Shown here: piece by piece, positions 1-9,444 of the stretch
How positions within the stretch are numbered: position 1 is the first letter of the stretch
Layout of the letters: each line of letters opens with the position of its first letter
Source: Betaproteobacteria bacterium
GTDB taxonomy: Bacteria; Pseudomonadota; Gammaproteobacteria; Burkholderiales; Usitatibacteraceae
NCBI GenBank assembly: GCA_016720925.1
Contig: JADKJR010000003.1
Location: forward strand, 310,001-374,000
Reading direction: 5' to 3'
DNA length: 64,000 nt
The notes under the pieces: model-generated
Seen by the model: the letters and a program-made list of their open reading frames with translations, nothing else
The model's database searches: none
What the model was told of the DNA's origin: nothing
Translations under genes and position numbers: made by a program

Positions 1-1
1 T

Positions 2-738
2 CTAAGCGCGGTCGATTACAAACTTACCGATCATGTTGCCGACCTTGAGGACGCGGCCGCCTATCAAATTGAACCTCCCTACGCCCTTGAAACCTGCGTT
101 TTTCCTTTGCTTCGAGGCTTGCCGGTCGAGATCGATCCAGAATTGGCAACCGACCTCAATTTGGCAGGGAAATTCGTTTTTGGCGCATTTCTCAATATAT
201 TGAAGTTGTCTTCACGTTGTCTGGGTCTCTGGCGCCGCGTGCTGGATGCTGTGCCGGAATAGATACTGCTGTTTTCGCCACTTGATCCCGCTGACGAGGC
301 GGCAATAAAACGAATCACTGCCGCTGCAGGAATTGATGCTGCGCAGATTGCTGTTCTCAAAGCGGGAAAAGGTGAAGCCTCATTACGGGCAAGATATCGC
401 CTGGTTGACGCGGTAATGGACACTTTTCCCTATACGGGCGGTGACACTACGCTTGCCGCACTGGACATGGGTGTTCCCGTTGTGACTTTGGCAGGCCAGC
501 GACAAAGCGAACGAATCAGCGCGAGTATCCTCACGCATTTGGGGTCACCGAAATGGTGACTGCGTCAGAGGAAATGTACTTCGTGACCGCAGTCAGGTTG
601 GTGCGCGACGTCAATTTTATGACCGAAACACGGAAAAAAATTGATGCCGCAATCATGATTGCCGCTGCTGATGCCCATACGCATGCGCTCGAAAAGGCAA
701 TTGTAGAAATCGCCACACGCAAGCCCGTTGCTGCATCC
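2..738 (+). pseudogene. C-terminal fragment of a GT41-like (SPINDLY/OGT) glycosyltransferase, interrupted
   Basis: The gene enters from the left edge. Frame 2 encodes a GT41-type C-terminal catalytic lobe, including an OGT-like GGDTT segment followed by a GVPVVTLAG stretch. An in-frame TAG lies at 260-262, where the paralogue downstream has coding sequence. Near 548-556 the reading moves into frame 1, and the conserved tail (VTASEEMY onwards) continues in the frame of the next gene. Restoring one G (CCGAAATG to CCGGAAATG) would rejoin it. The closest relative in the window is the next gene, which aligns along the whole fragment. The fragment keeps the lysine (FLNILKLSS) expected in the donor site. 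Whether the breaks are real or sequencing errors is unknown. Confidence 0.7.
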
Positions 739-2868
739 ATGCAGCTTACCGCCCGGCAGTTTTTCCACACCTTGCACGACGCGATGCGGCGCCTCTCCAA
801 GGCGGGGGATGACAAGGAAAGGTTTGCAATTGCGGCGACCTTTGCCGAGTTGCGCAACGAACAGCCGGACTATCCGCCACTACTGCGCGCGCAGTGTGAG
901 CTCGCACAGTCCCTGCAGGATCTACCGCTGGCCGCGGATTGTCTGGCGACACTTCTCGAAAAGTTTCCGGACGACATTGATGCCCGCCTGCAGCTTGCCA
1001 CCTTTCTGGTCGATCAGGGAGCCGCCGCGGATGCCTTGAGGGTCCTCGACGACGCGTCGATGCTGCCCGGAACAAACGTCCAGGCCCTCAAATTGCGGGT
1101 GCGGGCGCATGGCCATTTGCGTCGTTGGGAAGTCGCCCGCCAATACAGTGAATTGGTTGTTGAATATGCGCCTGCCGATGTGCAGGCCCTGTTCTGGCAT
1201 GGAATGGTTCTCTCGCATACCGGCGAAATTGACGCTGCGCTGGAGACGCTCAATCGAACCCTGATTCTTGCCCCGGATCATGCCGAGGCCGCATACCACG
1301 CAGGGGTGTTGCTCGCGGAGCTAGGCAATCATGCAGATGCGGAAAAAGTGTTCCGCCGGGCGCTCAAAATTGTCCCGACACCGGCAACACATTTTCGTCT
1401 ACTGCATTGCATGAAATCACGGCAGCAGCCCAGCGACTGGTTAGCCGAAGCACGGCGATTTGTCAGCGCCTATCCTGACATAGAGTTTTCACGCCTGATA
1501 GAAAGCCGAATTGCCCGCCGACAAGGCGAGCTCGCGCGTGAGGCCGAAATCCTGCTTCCGCTCGCTGAGCAGGCCGCCGCGCTGGATGACGATGCATTGG
1601 TCTGCGAGCTTGTCGGCGAACTATTGTCAATCCTGCCGTACCACGACGTATCCCCGCGCCTGCTTCAGCGCCTCCATAGTCGTTACAACGCCGCTGCCCG
1701 TGTGATACATCCGCAGCTGGTAGCATTGAGAGCGCCCTCGGAGTTGGCAAGCGGCAAGCTGAAGATCGGCTATCTCGTTGATTTTTCCCTTCCTCTTGTG
1801 GAGGACTTGATTGTAAGCCTCGCGGTTCATGCAAATCGTACTCGACTCGTGATGACGGTTTACGCTGTGAGTCCGTTGAATTCTGTGCCTCAACTGCGGC
1901 TTGATTCAGTCGGAGTAGGTGTAGTGATACTTGCGGGGCTTGATGAACATCGCTCCGCTTGGAAAATCCGCGCTGACCATGTGGACATACTGGTTGACGC
2001 GTCCAGTTTCGGCCTCTATGCAAAACCCGGCCTGCGCTCATATCGACCGGCGCCGATTCAGATTGGCTTGCCTGGATTCGGCCAACCTGCGGGTATCGGT
2101 GACTTTGATTTTCTGATTTCAGACCGGACGATGACTCTTGCGATGGAAGCAGATTCCATTTTGCCCGCCCCCTTGTTCGTGGAGACGTGTGCACTGCCCG
2201 TCCTGCCGGGCATTCCTGATGCGACGCAGTTCACACGCGCCTTCCTTGGTATTGGCGATAACACAGCGATTTTTGGCGTGCTTGCGCCGGTTGAAATGAT
2301 ATCGTCACGCTGCGTTGGCTTGTGGAAAATCCTGGCGGAACGATTGCCCGATGCTGCGTTTCTGGTGAGCCCACTCGATTCGGATGATGTTGCGCCGATC
2401 AGGAACATTCTGATCGCTGCAGGAATTGATTCCGCGCGGATTTTATCTATCACTACACCGCACTCAAGCACGTTTGTGCCTGCACTTTCCGGGATTGTCG
2501 ATGTCGTTCTTGACACCATTCCCGGGGGTGATTACTTCAGCGTCCGAACGTCCCTCATACTCGGAATCCCGATTGTCACCATGCCGGGTCGCATGCCGGA
2601 AGAGAGAGTCGGACTCACAATATTGAGCCACTTGGGTATGGCATCGCCTCTCGCGGCGAGCGGTCGCGATTACGTGGATACCGCATCGCGTTTGGCAGTT
2701 GACCCGGATGAACGCGCTGTACAGTCAAAGCGAATCAGAGCGAGTTGGATGGACGCGTCGCTGCCGGGCATGCCATTCTCAATGCAGGAATTCACACGGT
2801 GTTTTGAAACAGCCATCTTCGGTGCCTGGGAAAGGCACTCACAGTCTTGTCTCGAAACCAAAACATGA
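739..2868 (+). CDS. TPR-containing GT41-like protein with a degenerate catalytic lobe
   Basis: This protein of about 709 residues has an N-terminal half of TPR-like helical repeats and a C-terminal SPINDLY/OGT-like lobe. The open frame extends back to 553, but residues encoded at 553-735 resemble the tail of the preceding paralogue, so the ATG at 739 is preferred; the start is uncertain. Family members normally transfer GlcNAc or another sugar to Ser/Thr. Several expected active-site features look lost: the usual His/Gly segment reads GFGQPAGIGD, the donor-site Lys is replaced (APVEMISS), and the GGxTT motif reads GGDYFSVRT. It may be a non-catalytic partner of the next gene, with which it is translationally coupled through an ATGA overlap at 2865-2868. 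Confidence 0.75.
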   Translation: MQLTARQFFHTLHDAMRRLSKAGDDKERFAIAATFAELRNEQPDYPPLLRAQCELAQSLQDLPLAADCLATLLEKFPDDIDARLQLATFLVDQGAAADALRVLDDASMLPGTNVQALKLRVRAHGHLRRWEVARQYSELVVEYAPADVQALFWHGMVLSHTGEIDAALETLNRTLILAPDHAEAAYHAGVLLAELGNHADAEKVFRRALKIVPTPATHFRLLHCMKSRQQPSDWLAEARRFVSAYPDIEFSRLIESRIARRQGELAREAEILLPLAEQAAALDDDALVCELVGELLSILPYHDVSPRLLQRLHSRYNAAARVIHPQLVALRAPSELASGKLKIGYLVDFSLPLVEDLIVSLAVHANRTRLVMTVYAVSPLNSVPQLRLDSVGVGVVILAGLDEHRSAWKIRADHVDILVDASSFGLYAKPGLRSYRPAPIQIGLPGFGQPAGIGDFDFLISDRTMTLAMEADSILPAPLFVETCALPVLPGIPDATQFTRAFLGIGDNTAIFGVLAPVEMISSRCVGLWKILAERLPDAAFLVSPLDSDDVAPIRNILIAAGIDSARILSITTPHSSTFVPALSGIVDVVLDTIPGGDYFSVRTSLILGIPIVTMPGRMPEERVGLTILSHLGMASPLAASGRDYVDTASRLAVDPDERAVQSKRIRASWMDASLPGMPFSMQEFTRCFETAIFGAWERHSQSCLETKT

Positions 2869-5129
2869 CCGACGTGGCAACCACACTCGAACAAGCAGTG
2901 GCGCTCCTGCAAAACGGACGGGTCGAAGCGGGCCTCGGGCAATTGGCGAGCCTTGCGAGGTCGCGGCCGACCGACGCGGATGTATTCAGTTGGCTGGCCA
3001 TAGCCAATGTACGTATCCGCAAATTCCAGGAAGCCCAGAGGGCGATTGAACGGGCAATCGAACTGAATCCCACCAATGCAGGCCTCTATCTGACGGCCGC
3101 GAATATCCAGCAGGATCTTGGCAATCTGCCGGCGGCTGTTGATTTGCTGCGTCAGGCGATACGGATACTTCCCACATTTGCGGAGGGACACAACAACCTC
3201 GGCATCATTCTCACTGATCTCGGTCGGATCGATGAGGCGATGCCGGCCTTTCATGAGGCAATTCGGCTGAAGCCTGGTTACGCTCGCGCATATGCAAATC
3301 TAGCTGCTGCCCAGTTGCGTTCATTACAGTTCGAGAACGCGCTTGCGTCGGCGAAACGGGCAGCCGAACTCAAGCCGGACTACGCCCACGCGCATCACCT
3401 TTCCGGAAATGCGCTGGCCATGGCAGGAGATGCGCTCGCTGCAGAGGCCGCACTCAGGACGGCATTGCGCCTCAAGCCGGACTTTGTCGAATCTTCGCTA
3501 TTGCTTGCCAAGACGCTCATAAAACTAAAACGCCCCGAAGAGGCGGAAGTAGTGCTTCAGCAGGCGCTCTCATTTTCACCGCAACGCCATGAAATTTTTA
3601 CGACACTCGGCGACATTGCGGCGGCGCGTGACGACCTCGCTGTCGCGACCAAGGCTTTTCAGCATGCCCTTGCACTCCGTCCCGACGATCTTTCGACGAC
3701 CACGCGAGCCGCCTTGCTTTTGCCAAATGTATACACCAGCGAGTTGCACCTCGAAGCATGCCGGGATCGCATCATACAGGGCATCGCCGGTCTTTACGAC
3801 AGGGCGGAAGCGCTATCGCAGTCGCTATTGCCAGAACGATTTGGCGACACACTTCCAAACAGTTTCTTGCTTGCCTATCAGGGGCGCAATGATCGGGACC
3901 TGCAGCGCGCATACGCCGATTTTGTTCGAAGAATCGCCGATCACGTCTTGCCACTGGAAGTACGGGCGCTTGCGAACGAAATTGCTCTTGATCGGCGCAT
4001 TCGTGTGGGCTTTTGTAGCCGTTTTTTCTACCGAAGCACGGCCGGAAACTACTTTGCAAGCTGGATCACTGACCTGGATCGTAGTGTCTTTGAGGTGTTT
4101 CTGTACCACACGCACGTGATGGAAGATGACCTCACTGCACAGTTGCGCGCCGCGGCAGATCATTTCATTCAGAGCGAAGAAAGTTTCAACTTTTTCATGA
4201 AGCGAATCCGGGCCGATCAGTTGGACATCCTGGTCTATCCCGAACTCGGCATGGATCGGGTGGTGTTCCTGCTGGCGGCTCTCCGGCTTGCGCCGGTGCA
4301 GGTTTGTGGCTGGGGCCACCCGGTTACACCCGGCCATCGAACAATTGATTATTTCCTCTCATGCGCGGCCATGGAGCCCGAGGATGCCCAGGCGCACTAT
4401 AACGAGCGTCTGCTCCTGCTGCCAGGTATTGGTACCCGCTATGAACTTCCGCGGTTATCACCAGAGGCTGCAAAGAAGACCCGCAGCGATTACCAGTTGC
4501 CCGGGGACCGGCATCTCTACTTGTTCCCGCAGTCGCTGTTCAAGGTGCATCCGGCGAACGATCGCTTGCTGGTGCAGGCAATGGCGAACGACGAGCAAGG
4601 CATATTGGTGATGTTTGCAGGACAGAATCAGCACATCACGCAGAAGTTCGTCACGCGGTTATCGATGGCGTTCACCGAACTGGGATTGGCGCCGCAGGGA
4701 CGCGTCAAGATACTGCCCGCAGTGAATCACGATGACTACAAGCGCATCAACCAGCTCTGCGATGTCATGCTGGACACGCTTCACTGGTCCGGCGGCAATA
4801 CCTCGCTTGATGCGCTGGCGATGGGCCTGCCGATTGTCACCTTGCCAGGAGAATTCATGCGGGGGCGGCAAACGATGGCGATGCTCAAGCTGCTCGGCGT
4901 GGAAGAGCTGATCGCCGCGTCGACCGAAGAATATTTGGCCATCGCACACAAGCTGGCGAAGGATCATTTGTACCGCGACGAGATTTCGCAAAGAATACTG
5001 AAACATCGAGATCGCCTGTTCAACGACCCGGTTCCGCCAAAAGTGTTCGGGCAACTTCTGGAAAAACTGGTGCGAGATCCCCATTCGCTGGATGTGGCAG
5101 GCAATACTATGGATAAAAATGGACAGTAA
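2865..5129 (+). CDS. TPR-GT41 (SPINDLY/OGT-like) protein glycosyltransferase
   Basis: About 754 residues. Roughly eight consecutive TPR units (AxxLxxxGRxxEA..P pattern) fill the first 290 residues. A two-lobed GT41 domain follows, with GHPVTPGH..IDYFLS, a Lys in QSLFKVHP, and SGGNTSLDALAMG near the C-terminus, all matching bacterial SPINDLY proteins. The TTG at 2847 is possible, but the ATG at 2865 gives a classical ATGA overlap with the preceding gene. The likely role is cytoplasmic O-glycosylation of a protein target such as flagellin, pilin or an adhesin. The target is not evident here; a methyltransferase and an O-antigen-ligase-like gene follow. Confidence 0.85.
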   Translation: MTDVATTLEQAVALLQNGRVEAGLGQLASLARSRPTDADVFSWLAIANVRIRKFQEAQRAIERAIELNPTNAGLYLTAANIQQDLGNLPAAVDLLRQAIRILPTFAEGHNNLGIILTDLGRIDEAMPAFHEAIRLKPGYARAYANLAAAQLRSLQFENALASAKRAAELKPDYAHAHHLSGNALAMAGDALAAEAALRTALRLKPDFVESSLLLAKTLIKLKRPEEAEVVLQQALSFSPQRHEIFTTLGDIAAARDDLAVATKAFQHALALRPDDLSTTTRAALLLPNVYTSELHLEACRDRIIQGIAGLYDRAEALSQSLLPERFGDTLPNSFLLAYQGRNDRDLQRAYADFVRRIADHVLPLEVRALANEIALDRRIRVGFCSRFFYRSTAGNYFASWITDLDRSVFEVFLYHTHVMEDDLTAQLRAAADHFIQSEESFNFFMKRIRADQLDILVYPELGMDRVVFLLAALRLAPVQVCGWGHPVTPGHRTIDYFLSCAAMEPEDAQAHYNERLLLLPGIGTRYELPRLSPEAAKKTRSDYQLPGDRHLYLFPQSLFKVHPANDRLLVQAMANDEQGILVMFAGQNQHITQKFVTRLSMAFTELGLAPQGRVKILPAVNHDDYKRINQLCDVMLDTLHWSGGNTSLDALAMGLPIVTLPGEFMRGRQTMAMLKLLGVEELIAASTEEYLAIAHKLAKDHLYRDEISQRILKHRDRLFNDPVPPKVFGQLLEKLVRDPHSLDVAGNTMDKNGQ

Positions 5130-5976
5130 AGAGAAGATACTGGCGCGTGCCGAAGCGCTCGTGAGCTCCCGCCCGGTGGAAGCGGCGCAGACGTACGCAC
5201 AAGTACTGGCGCTCGATCCGTCAAACCTGACCGCACACAACGCGCTTGAAAAGATGGGCGCTGTGGAACGCTACGGTCGCTGGATGCATGTCAATTGCGT
5301 GATCGATCCGCACGACGACATCTTCCGTTTTTTTGCCAATCACGCATTGGCGAAAAACCCGATTCGCGAGTACCTGTCAGACGGCTGGAGGACGATGTCG
5401 GAGTTGATGCAGTTGTTGGAGCAACTCGACCGCCCGCTGTTGAAAACGCAGTCGGTACTAGAGTTCGCGGCGGGATTTGGCCGGTTTACCCGCCATCTCG
5501 CCCATGCCTTGCCTGGGCGTGTAACCTGTACCGACATTCAACCGGGTTCGATTGAATTTCTGCGCGATCAGTTCGGCGTGGATGCATTTTATTCCGCGTC
5601 AAATCCTGAGGAGATTGTTTATCCGCGGCAATATGAACTCATCTTTGTGCTCTCCCTGTTCACGCATTTGCCGGTGGAACGATGGGGCGCATGGCTGAAA
5701 CACCTGCATCGTGGGCTTGCACCGGGTGGGTTGCTGGTGTTCAGCGTGCACAACGAGAAAGCCGCGATGGAGGAGGGCGTTACGTTCGACCAGCGCGGAA
5801 CGCATTTCATTCGCTCCAGCGAATCTCCCCAACTGGGCGCCGATGAATATGGCACGACCTTTACGACCGACAGTTTTGTCACCGCGCAGATTGAGTCCGC
5901 GCTGGGTTGCAAGCCAGTGTTGCACAAGCATATTGCGTTTTGGGTTGGGCAGGATGCGGTGGTTGTTTCGGCTTGA
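5119..5976 (+). CDS. SAM-dependent class I methyltransferase
   Basis: About 285 residues. A short TPR-like N-terminus (residues 1-45) precedes a Rossmann methyltransferase fold. Motif I is VLEFAAGFGRFTRHLA and the acidic loop is CTDIQP, followed by FVLSLFTHLP and GLAPGGLLVFSVH as the later strands. The ATG at 5092 is also in frame, but 5119 gives a shorter 11-base overlap with the upstream stop. Coupling to the TPR-GT41 gene suggests it modifies the transferred sugar or the glycosylated protein; this is inference. The substrate cannot be read from the sequence. Confidence 0.8.
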   Translation: MDSKEKILARAEALVSSRPVEAAQTYAQVLALDPSNLTAHNALEKMGAVERYGRWMHVNCVIDPHDDIFRFFANHALAKNPIREYLSDGWRTMSELMQLLEQLDRPLLKTQSVLEFAAGFGRFTRHLAHALPGRVTCTDIQPGSIEFLRDQFGVDAFYSASNPEEIVYPRQYELIFVLSLFTHLPVERWGAWLKHLHRGLAPGGLLVFSVHNEKAAMEEGVTFDQRGTHFIRSSESPQLGADEYGTTFTTDSFVTAQIESALGCKPVLHKHIAFWVGQDAVVVSA

Positions 5977-6004
5977 TCGCGGCTGACCCGCTCGAAACCT
6001 GTCC

Positions 6005-7264
6005 ATGCGCTCCCTCCAAATTTCCAACGCGCGTGCAATGCTGTTTGCGAAAATCGCGGCCGGCATCGCGATTTTCGTGGCCCCGTTCTGGGCGAGCGCA
6101 GGGGTTCGGGGTGCCATGTTGTTGCTGGCGAGCGTGGCCATACTGTTTGTTCATATTCGAAACGGACAACTGAAGTATTTGCTTCCACGCGAAAAGATAC
6201 TCGCTGTGGCTGTTGCCATCTGGCTGATATCCGCATCGGCATGGTCGCTGCTGGGTCAGTCTGCGATGGAGAGCCTTTCGGTCGTCAAACGGGACATCTT
6301 CACTTCGGTGCTGGCGTTTTTTGTCTTTTACGCCTTGACGCGAACGCGCGACGATTTGATGCGCTGGATCAGCGTCCTGAACGCGGGCCTTGTCATCTTG
6401 ACCGGCATGTTGATCTTTGATCCGACCGACCCGCGGGCATTCGGCCCCGCTCGTGAATACGTGGATGTCGGTTGGCTGACGGCCTGGCTGGTGATGGTCG
6501 CGCCCCTCATGGCGGTATTGATGTTTCCACCTCGTTCGCTGCGCCGTGGCGCGACGATCCTGCTTATCGTCGGATTGGTATGTATGCTGTGGTCGGCATG
6601 GCTATCCGGCAATCGCATGATATGGATTTGTTTTGCCACAACAGTGACGATCAGTGCCGCTATTGCGAGCCGGGGCCGCACGACCAGACCTGATCGAATG
6701 CGATTGTTTTTCGTCGTTGCCGGACTGCTCGCCTTGATCGGTTTATTGATGGTCGCGTCAATGCAGTTTCGGGCGGAGGCTGAGGCACCGGGCGGCGCCG
6801 GTTCGATGGCATTGATGCTGCACGATAGCCGCGTACAACTTTGGCGCGTGGCGTGGGAAATGATTCGCGAACGCCCGTTTTTTGGCTACGGCTACAGCAA
6901 TCCGGAATTCCCGGGAATTTTTGCCGCCCATTTCGATCCGGGATGGAGGCACCTTTTTCGGCATGCCCACAACGTGTTCCTGAACTACATGCTGCAAATG
7001 GGGGTGATGGGCGCGGTCGTCATTCTTTTTCTGTTCGCGGCACTGGGCAGGACATTCGTCAAATGCGTACAAGCAGGCGGGCTTGCGCGCCTTGCCGGCT
7101 ATTGCGGCATCGCATTGGTGGTTGCCGTATTTTTGCGAAATTCGACCGATGATTTTTTCACGCGACACGCCGTCCAGTTTTTCGGCGCCTTTGCGGGCAT
7201 GTTGCTGGGACTGGCGACGCATCGCCCGCCGCTGAATACCGGCCCGGCGAAAAATCGCGGTTAG
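6005..7264 (+). CDS. O-antigen ligase family (WaaL/PglL-like) membrane protein
   Basis: 419 residues with about ten hydrophobic segments. A large soluble loop near residues 255-330 ends in HAHNVFLNYMLQMG, the Wzy_C-type His-bearing motif of WaaL ligases and PglL oligosaccharyltransferases. The family transfers undecaprenyl-linked glycans to lipid A core or to pilins at the periplasmic face. Sequence alone does not separate the two functions. A GT-rich neighbourhood with LPS-core genes favours WaaL, while the adjacent protein-glycosylation genes leave PglL open. It starts 28 bases after the methyltransferase stop on the same strand. Confidence 0.8.
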   Translation: MRSLQISNARAMLFAKIAAGIAIFVAPFWASAGVRGAMLLLASVAILFVHIRNGQLKYLLPREKILAVAVAIWLISASAWSLLGQSAMESLSVVKRDIFTSVLAFFVFYALTRTRDDLMRWISVLNAGLVILTGMLIFDPTDPRAFGPAREYVDVGWLTAWLVMVAPLMAVLMFPPRSLRRGATILLIVGLVCMLWSAWLSGNRMIWICFATTVTISAAIASRGRTTRPDRMRLFFVVAGLLALIGLLMVASMQFRAEAEAPGGAGSMALMLHDSRVQLWRVAWEMIRERPFFGYGYSNPEFPGIFAAHFDPGWRHLFRHAHNVFLNYMLQMGVMGAVVILFLFAALGRTFVKCVQAGGLARLAGYCGIALVVAVFLRNSTDDFFTRHAVQFFGAFAGMLLGLATHRPPLNTGPAKNRG

Positions 7265-7330
7265 TCGCTCGCCAAATACGCATCGACATCTGTAGCGGCG
7301 TTCCTATTACACGGCGCCACATGCGCGTCA

Positions 7331-8503
7331 TTATTCTCGTTTTCGCGCGGCGAGGAGCGAAAGGTAGAGATTTTTGAGGAGCGTGTACATCTTGTCGGCC
7401 GTGAAATATTCTTCGACCCGACCTCTTGCGGCATTGCCCAGCTTTTTGCAGTGCGCCGGATTTTCCAGTACCGACAGCATTGCCTGTTCAAACTTGGCCA
7501 GGTTTCCCGCTGGAATCAGGATGCCCGTCTCGCCATCCTCAATTGAATCCACCAGGCCAACAATGTCCGAGCCAATCGTCGGCAAACCCGCCGCTGCCGC
7601 ATCAATGACGATGGATCCAAATCCCTCCCGGTAGCTTGGCAGGCAAAGCACATTGCTGATGGACAAATACAGGCGGTGATTCTGCGTCATGCCAATATCG
7701 CTTACGTTCGTGAATAACGCGGGAGTAGTTGCCCTCAGCGCCACAAGTTCACCATCTGATTCGTCCGGTCCGACGAATAACAATTTGGCGTCCGGATGCG
7801 CGTTCCGCACGCGCGAAAAGGCCGTGAGCATATCAATGGCGCCCTTATCGCGGCTTTTCCGGGCGATGAAAGCGAACACAAAATCTCCTTGGCGGATCCC
7901 GATTTCATCCTTCAGGCGCTCGTGCCCGGCCTCCAGACCCGGGCGATCAAAGTGTGAAAGCTCGACCCCGGACAACGAACCCTTTCCCAGCGCGGGCAAA
8001 GGTCCGCCGTGATTCGAAATATGGTGCTCGTGAAGAAACCTTGATTGCGACGGGCTGTCCGTCAGGCACACGGTGTTCAGCGCATTGACGGTTCTATCCA
8101 GCATGTAGAGGAAAAAGCGCGGCACCGGATTCCGGTTGACCCACGTCTGTCCGGTAAACGTATGAATTCGAATCGGTACGCGGCAAATGAAACCCGCCAA
8201 TGCGCTGAGCAATCCCGCCTTCGGCATGATCGAATGGACGATGTCGGGTTTGTGCGCCCGTAAAAAGCGGCAAAGCGCCCAAAGAGACCGGAGGTCCGCT
8301 AGGAGGCTGACCTTCCGGTTGAGATCAATATCGACCCACTGGACGCCAGGGTACGCGTCCTTGTTGGACGATACATCTTGTCCCACCACGTGGACCTCAA
8401 AATCAGCCGGCAAACGCCGCAGCGTATTGCCGAGGTGCCAGGGCACGACATACGAGGCGGTAACGACTCTGACAACCTTTGGCTTGGGCGTGTTAAGCAT
8501 CAT
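7331..8503 (-). CDS. Glycosyltransferase family 4
   Basis: 390 residues with a GT-B fold. The N-terminal domain contains KPDIVHSIMPKAGLLSALAG, and the C-terminal domain contains FIARKSRDKG and the GT4 nucleotide-sugar motif EGFGSIVIDAAAAGLP at about residues 305-320. It probably adds a hexose to a lipid-linked glycan at the inner membrane. The start overlaps the end of the upstream epimerase gene by 11 bases, so the two are an operon together with the GT2 gene. Its 3' end faces the O-antigen-ligase-like gene across a 66-base convergent gap. Confidence 0.85.
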   Translation of the reverse strand: MMLNTPKPKVVRVVTASYVVPWHLGNTLRRLPADFEVHVVGQDVSSNKDAYPGVQWVDIDLNRKVSLLADLRSLWALCRFLRAHKPDIVHSIMPKAGLLSALAGFICRVPIRIHTFTGQTWVNRNPVPRFFLYMLDRTVNALNTVCLTDSPSQSRFLHEHHISNHGGPLPALGKGSLSGVELSHFDRPGLEAGHERLKDEIGIRQGDFVFAFIARKSRDKGAIDMLTAFSRVRNAHPDAKLLFVGPDESDGELVALRATTPALFTNVSDIGMTQNHRLYLSISNVLCLPSYREGFGSIVIDAAAAGLPTIGSDIVGLVDSIEDGETGILIPAGNLAKFEQAMLSVLENPAHCKKLGNAARGRVEEYFTADKMYTLLKNLYLSLLAARKRE

Positions 8504-9443
8504 TGCCCCGGCTTCTCCAATGGCGTGCGAGTTCGCTCATGCCCGCTTCCATCGAGATTCTGTTCGCGTATCCCAGTTCAGAACTGATTCGATCAGCGCG
8601 ATAAACGGTCGAATTGGTGAGCGCATCCACCCTGGACGAGGAGAGGGGAAACCCGGGAAAGCCATCGGCGATCGAAGCTATTGCTCGGATCAATGATTCG
8701 GGGAGGCGAAGGCGTGGAGGTGTCCTCGCCAATGCCGCCGAAATGACTTGAATGAGTTCTTCCAGTTTCCGATGCTCCGAGACGATGTATTTTCGCCCGT
8801 TCCCGGGTAGTGACGCGGTGGCACATAGCACTAAAGCGTCGACTACGTTTTCCACGTGTATGTAGTTTGCAATGGCCCCTGGTCCGCCAACAAAAAAGAA
8901 CATCCCCCTGTCGATCGCCCGGATAAGCTGAAACAGCGACTGATTCGGCATGTCTGTCGCATAAACATTGGATGGCCTCACCACCACACAGGAAAAATCC
9001 TGTTGCAGTGACGCGTCGAGCAAGACTTTGTCGGCGGTGGCTTTTGAAATTTCATACGCGTTTGCCGGGTTGACAGCCGTTTCCTCAAACACATCGCCGC
9101 GTGTTTTTCGTCCATATACCCCGGTGCTGCTCAATTGCACCCAGCGCCCGATTTCACCGCCCGCAGCCGCGATGAGATTGGCGGTGCCGCGCACATTCGT
9201 TTGTTGCATCTTCGCTTCATCGCGCAATTCCGCCGCGCAGTGGTACATCACGTCCGCGCCGCGCGCAAATTCTTCCAACTGTTCAACCGGAGATGTGAGA
9301 TCACCGACAAACGCGGATGCACCGGCAACATTTTCTGACGGCGATTTCCGCGTCAGATATCGCACCTGATCGCCGCGCGCGCAATGTCTCGCGATGAGAT
9401 GTCTGCCAATGAACCCCGTCCCGCCGGTAATCGCGACAATCAC
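8493..9443 (-). CDS. NAD-dependent epimerase/dehydratase (extended SDR)
   Basis: 316 residues. The Rossmann motif GGTGFIG lies at residues 7-13, STGVYG at about 106-111, and the catalytic YEISK at 130-134. These are typical of sugar-nucleotide epimerases, dehydratases and reductases. The start is GTG at 9443, directly after the TAA of the upstream GT2 gene; an out-of-frame ATG lies two bases before it. It sits between two glycosyltransferases and so probably makes or finishes a nucleotide sugar, or a lipid-linked sugar, for the glycan. The substrate is unknown. Confidence 0.8.
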   Translation of the reverse strand: MIVAITGGTGFIGRHLIARHCARGDQVRYLTRKSPSENVAGASAFVGDLTSPVEQLEEFARGADVMYHCAAELRDEAKMQQTNVRGTANLIAAAGGEIGRWVQLSSTGVYGRKTRGDVFEETAVNPANAYEISKATADKVLLDASLQQDFSCVVVRPSNVYATDMPNQSLFQLIRAIDRGMFFFVGGPGAIANYIHVENVVDALVLCATASLPGNGRKYIVSEHRKLEELIQVISAALARTPPRLRLPESLIRAIASIADGFPGFPLSSSRVDALTNSTVYRADRISSELGYANRISMEAGMSELARHWRSRGNDA

Positions 9444-9444
9444 A

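Noticed and set aside
1463..2194. 243-residue minus-strand open frame
   Set aside because: It lies wholly antisense to the TPR-GT41-like gene, has low-complexity Arg/Ser/Gln composition and no recognisable motif.
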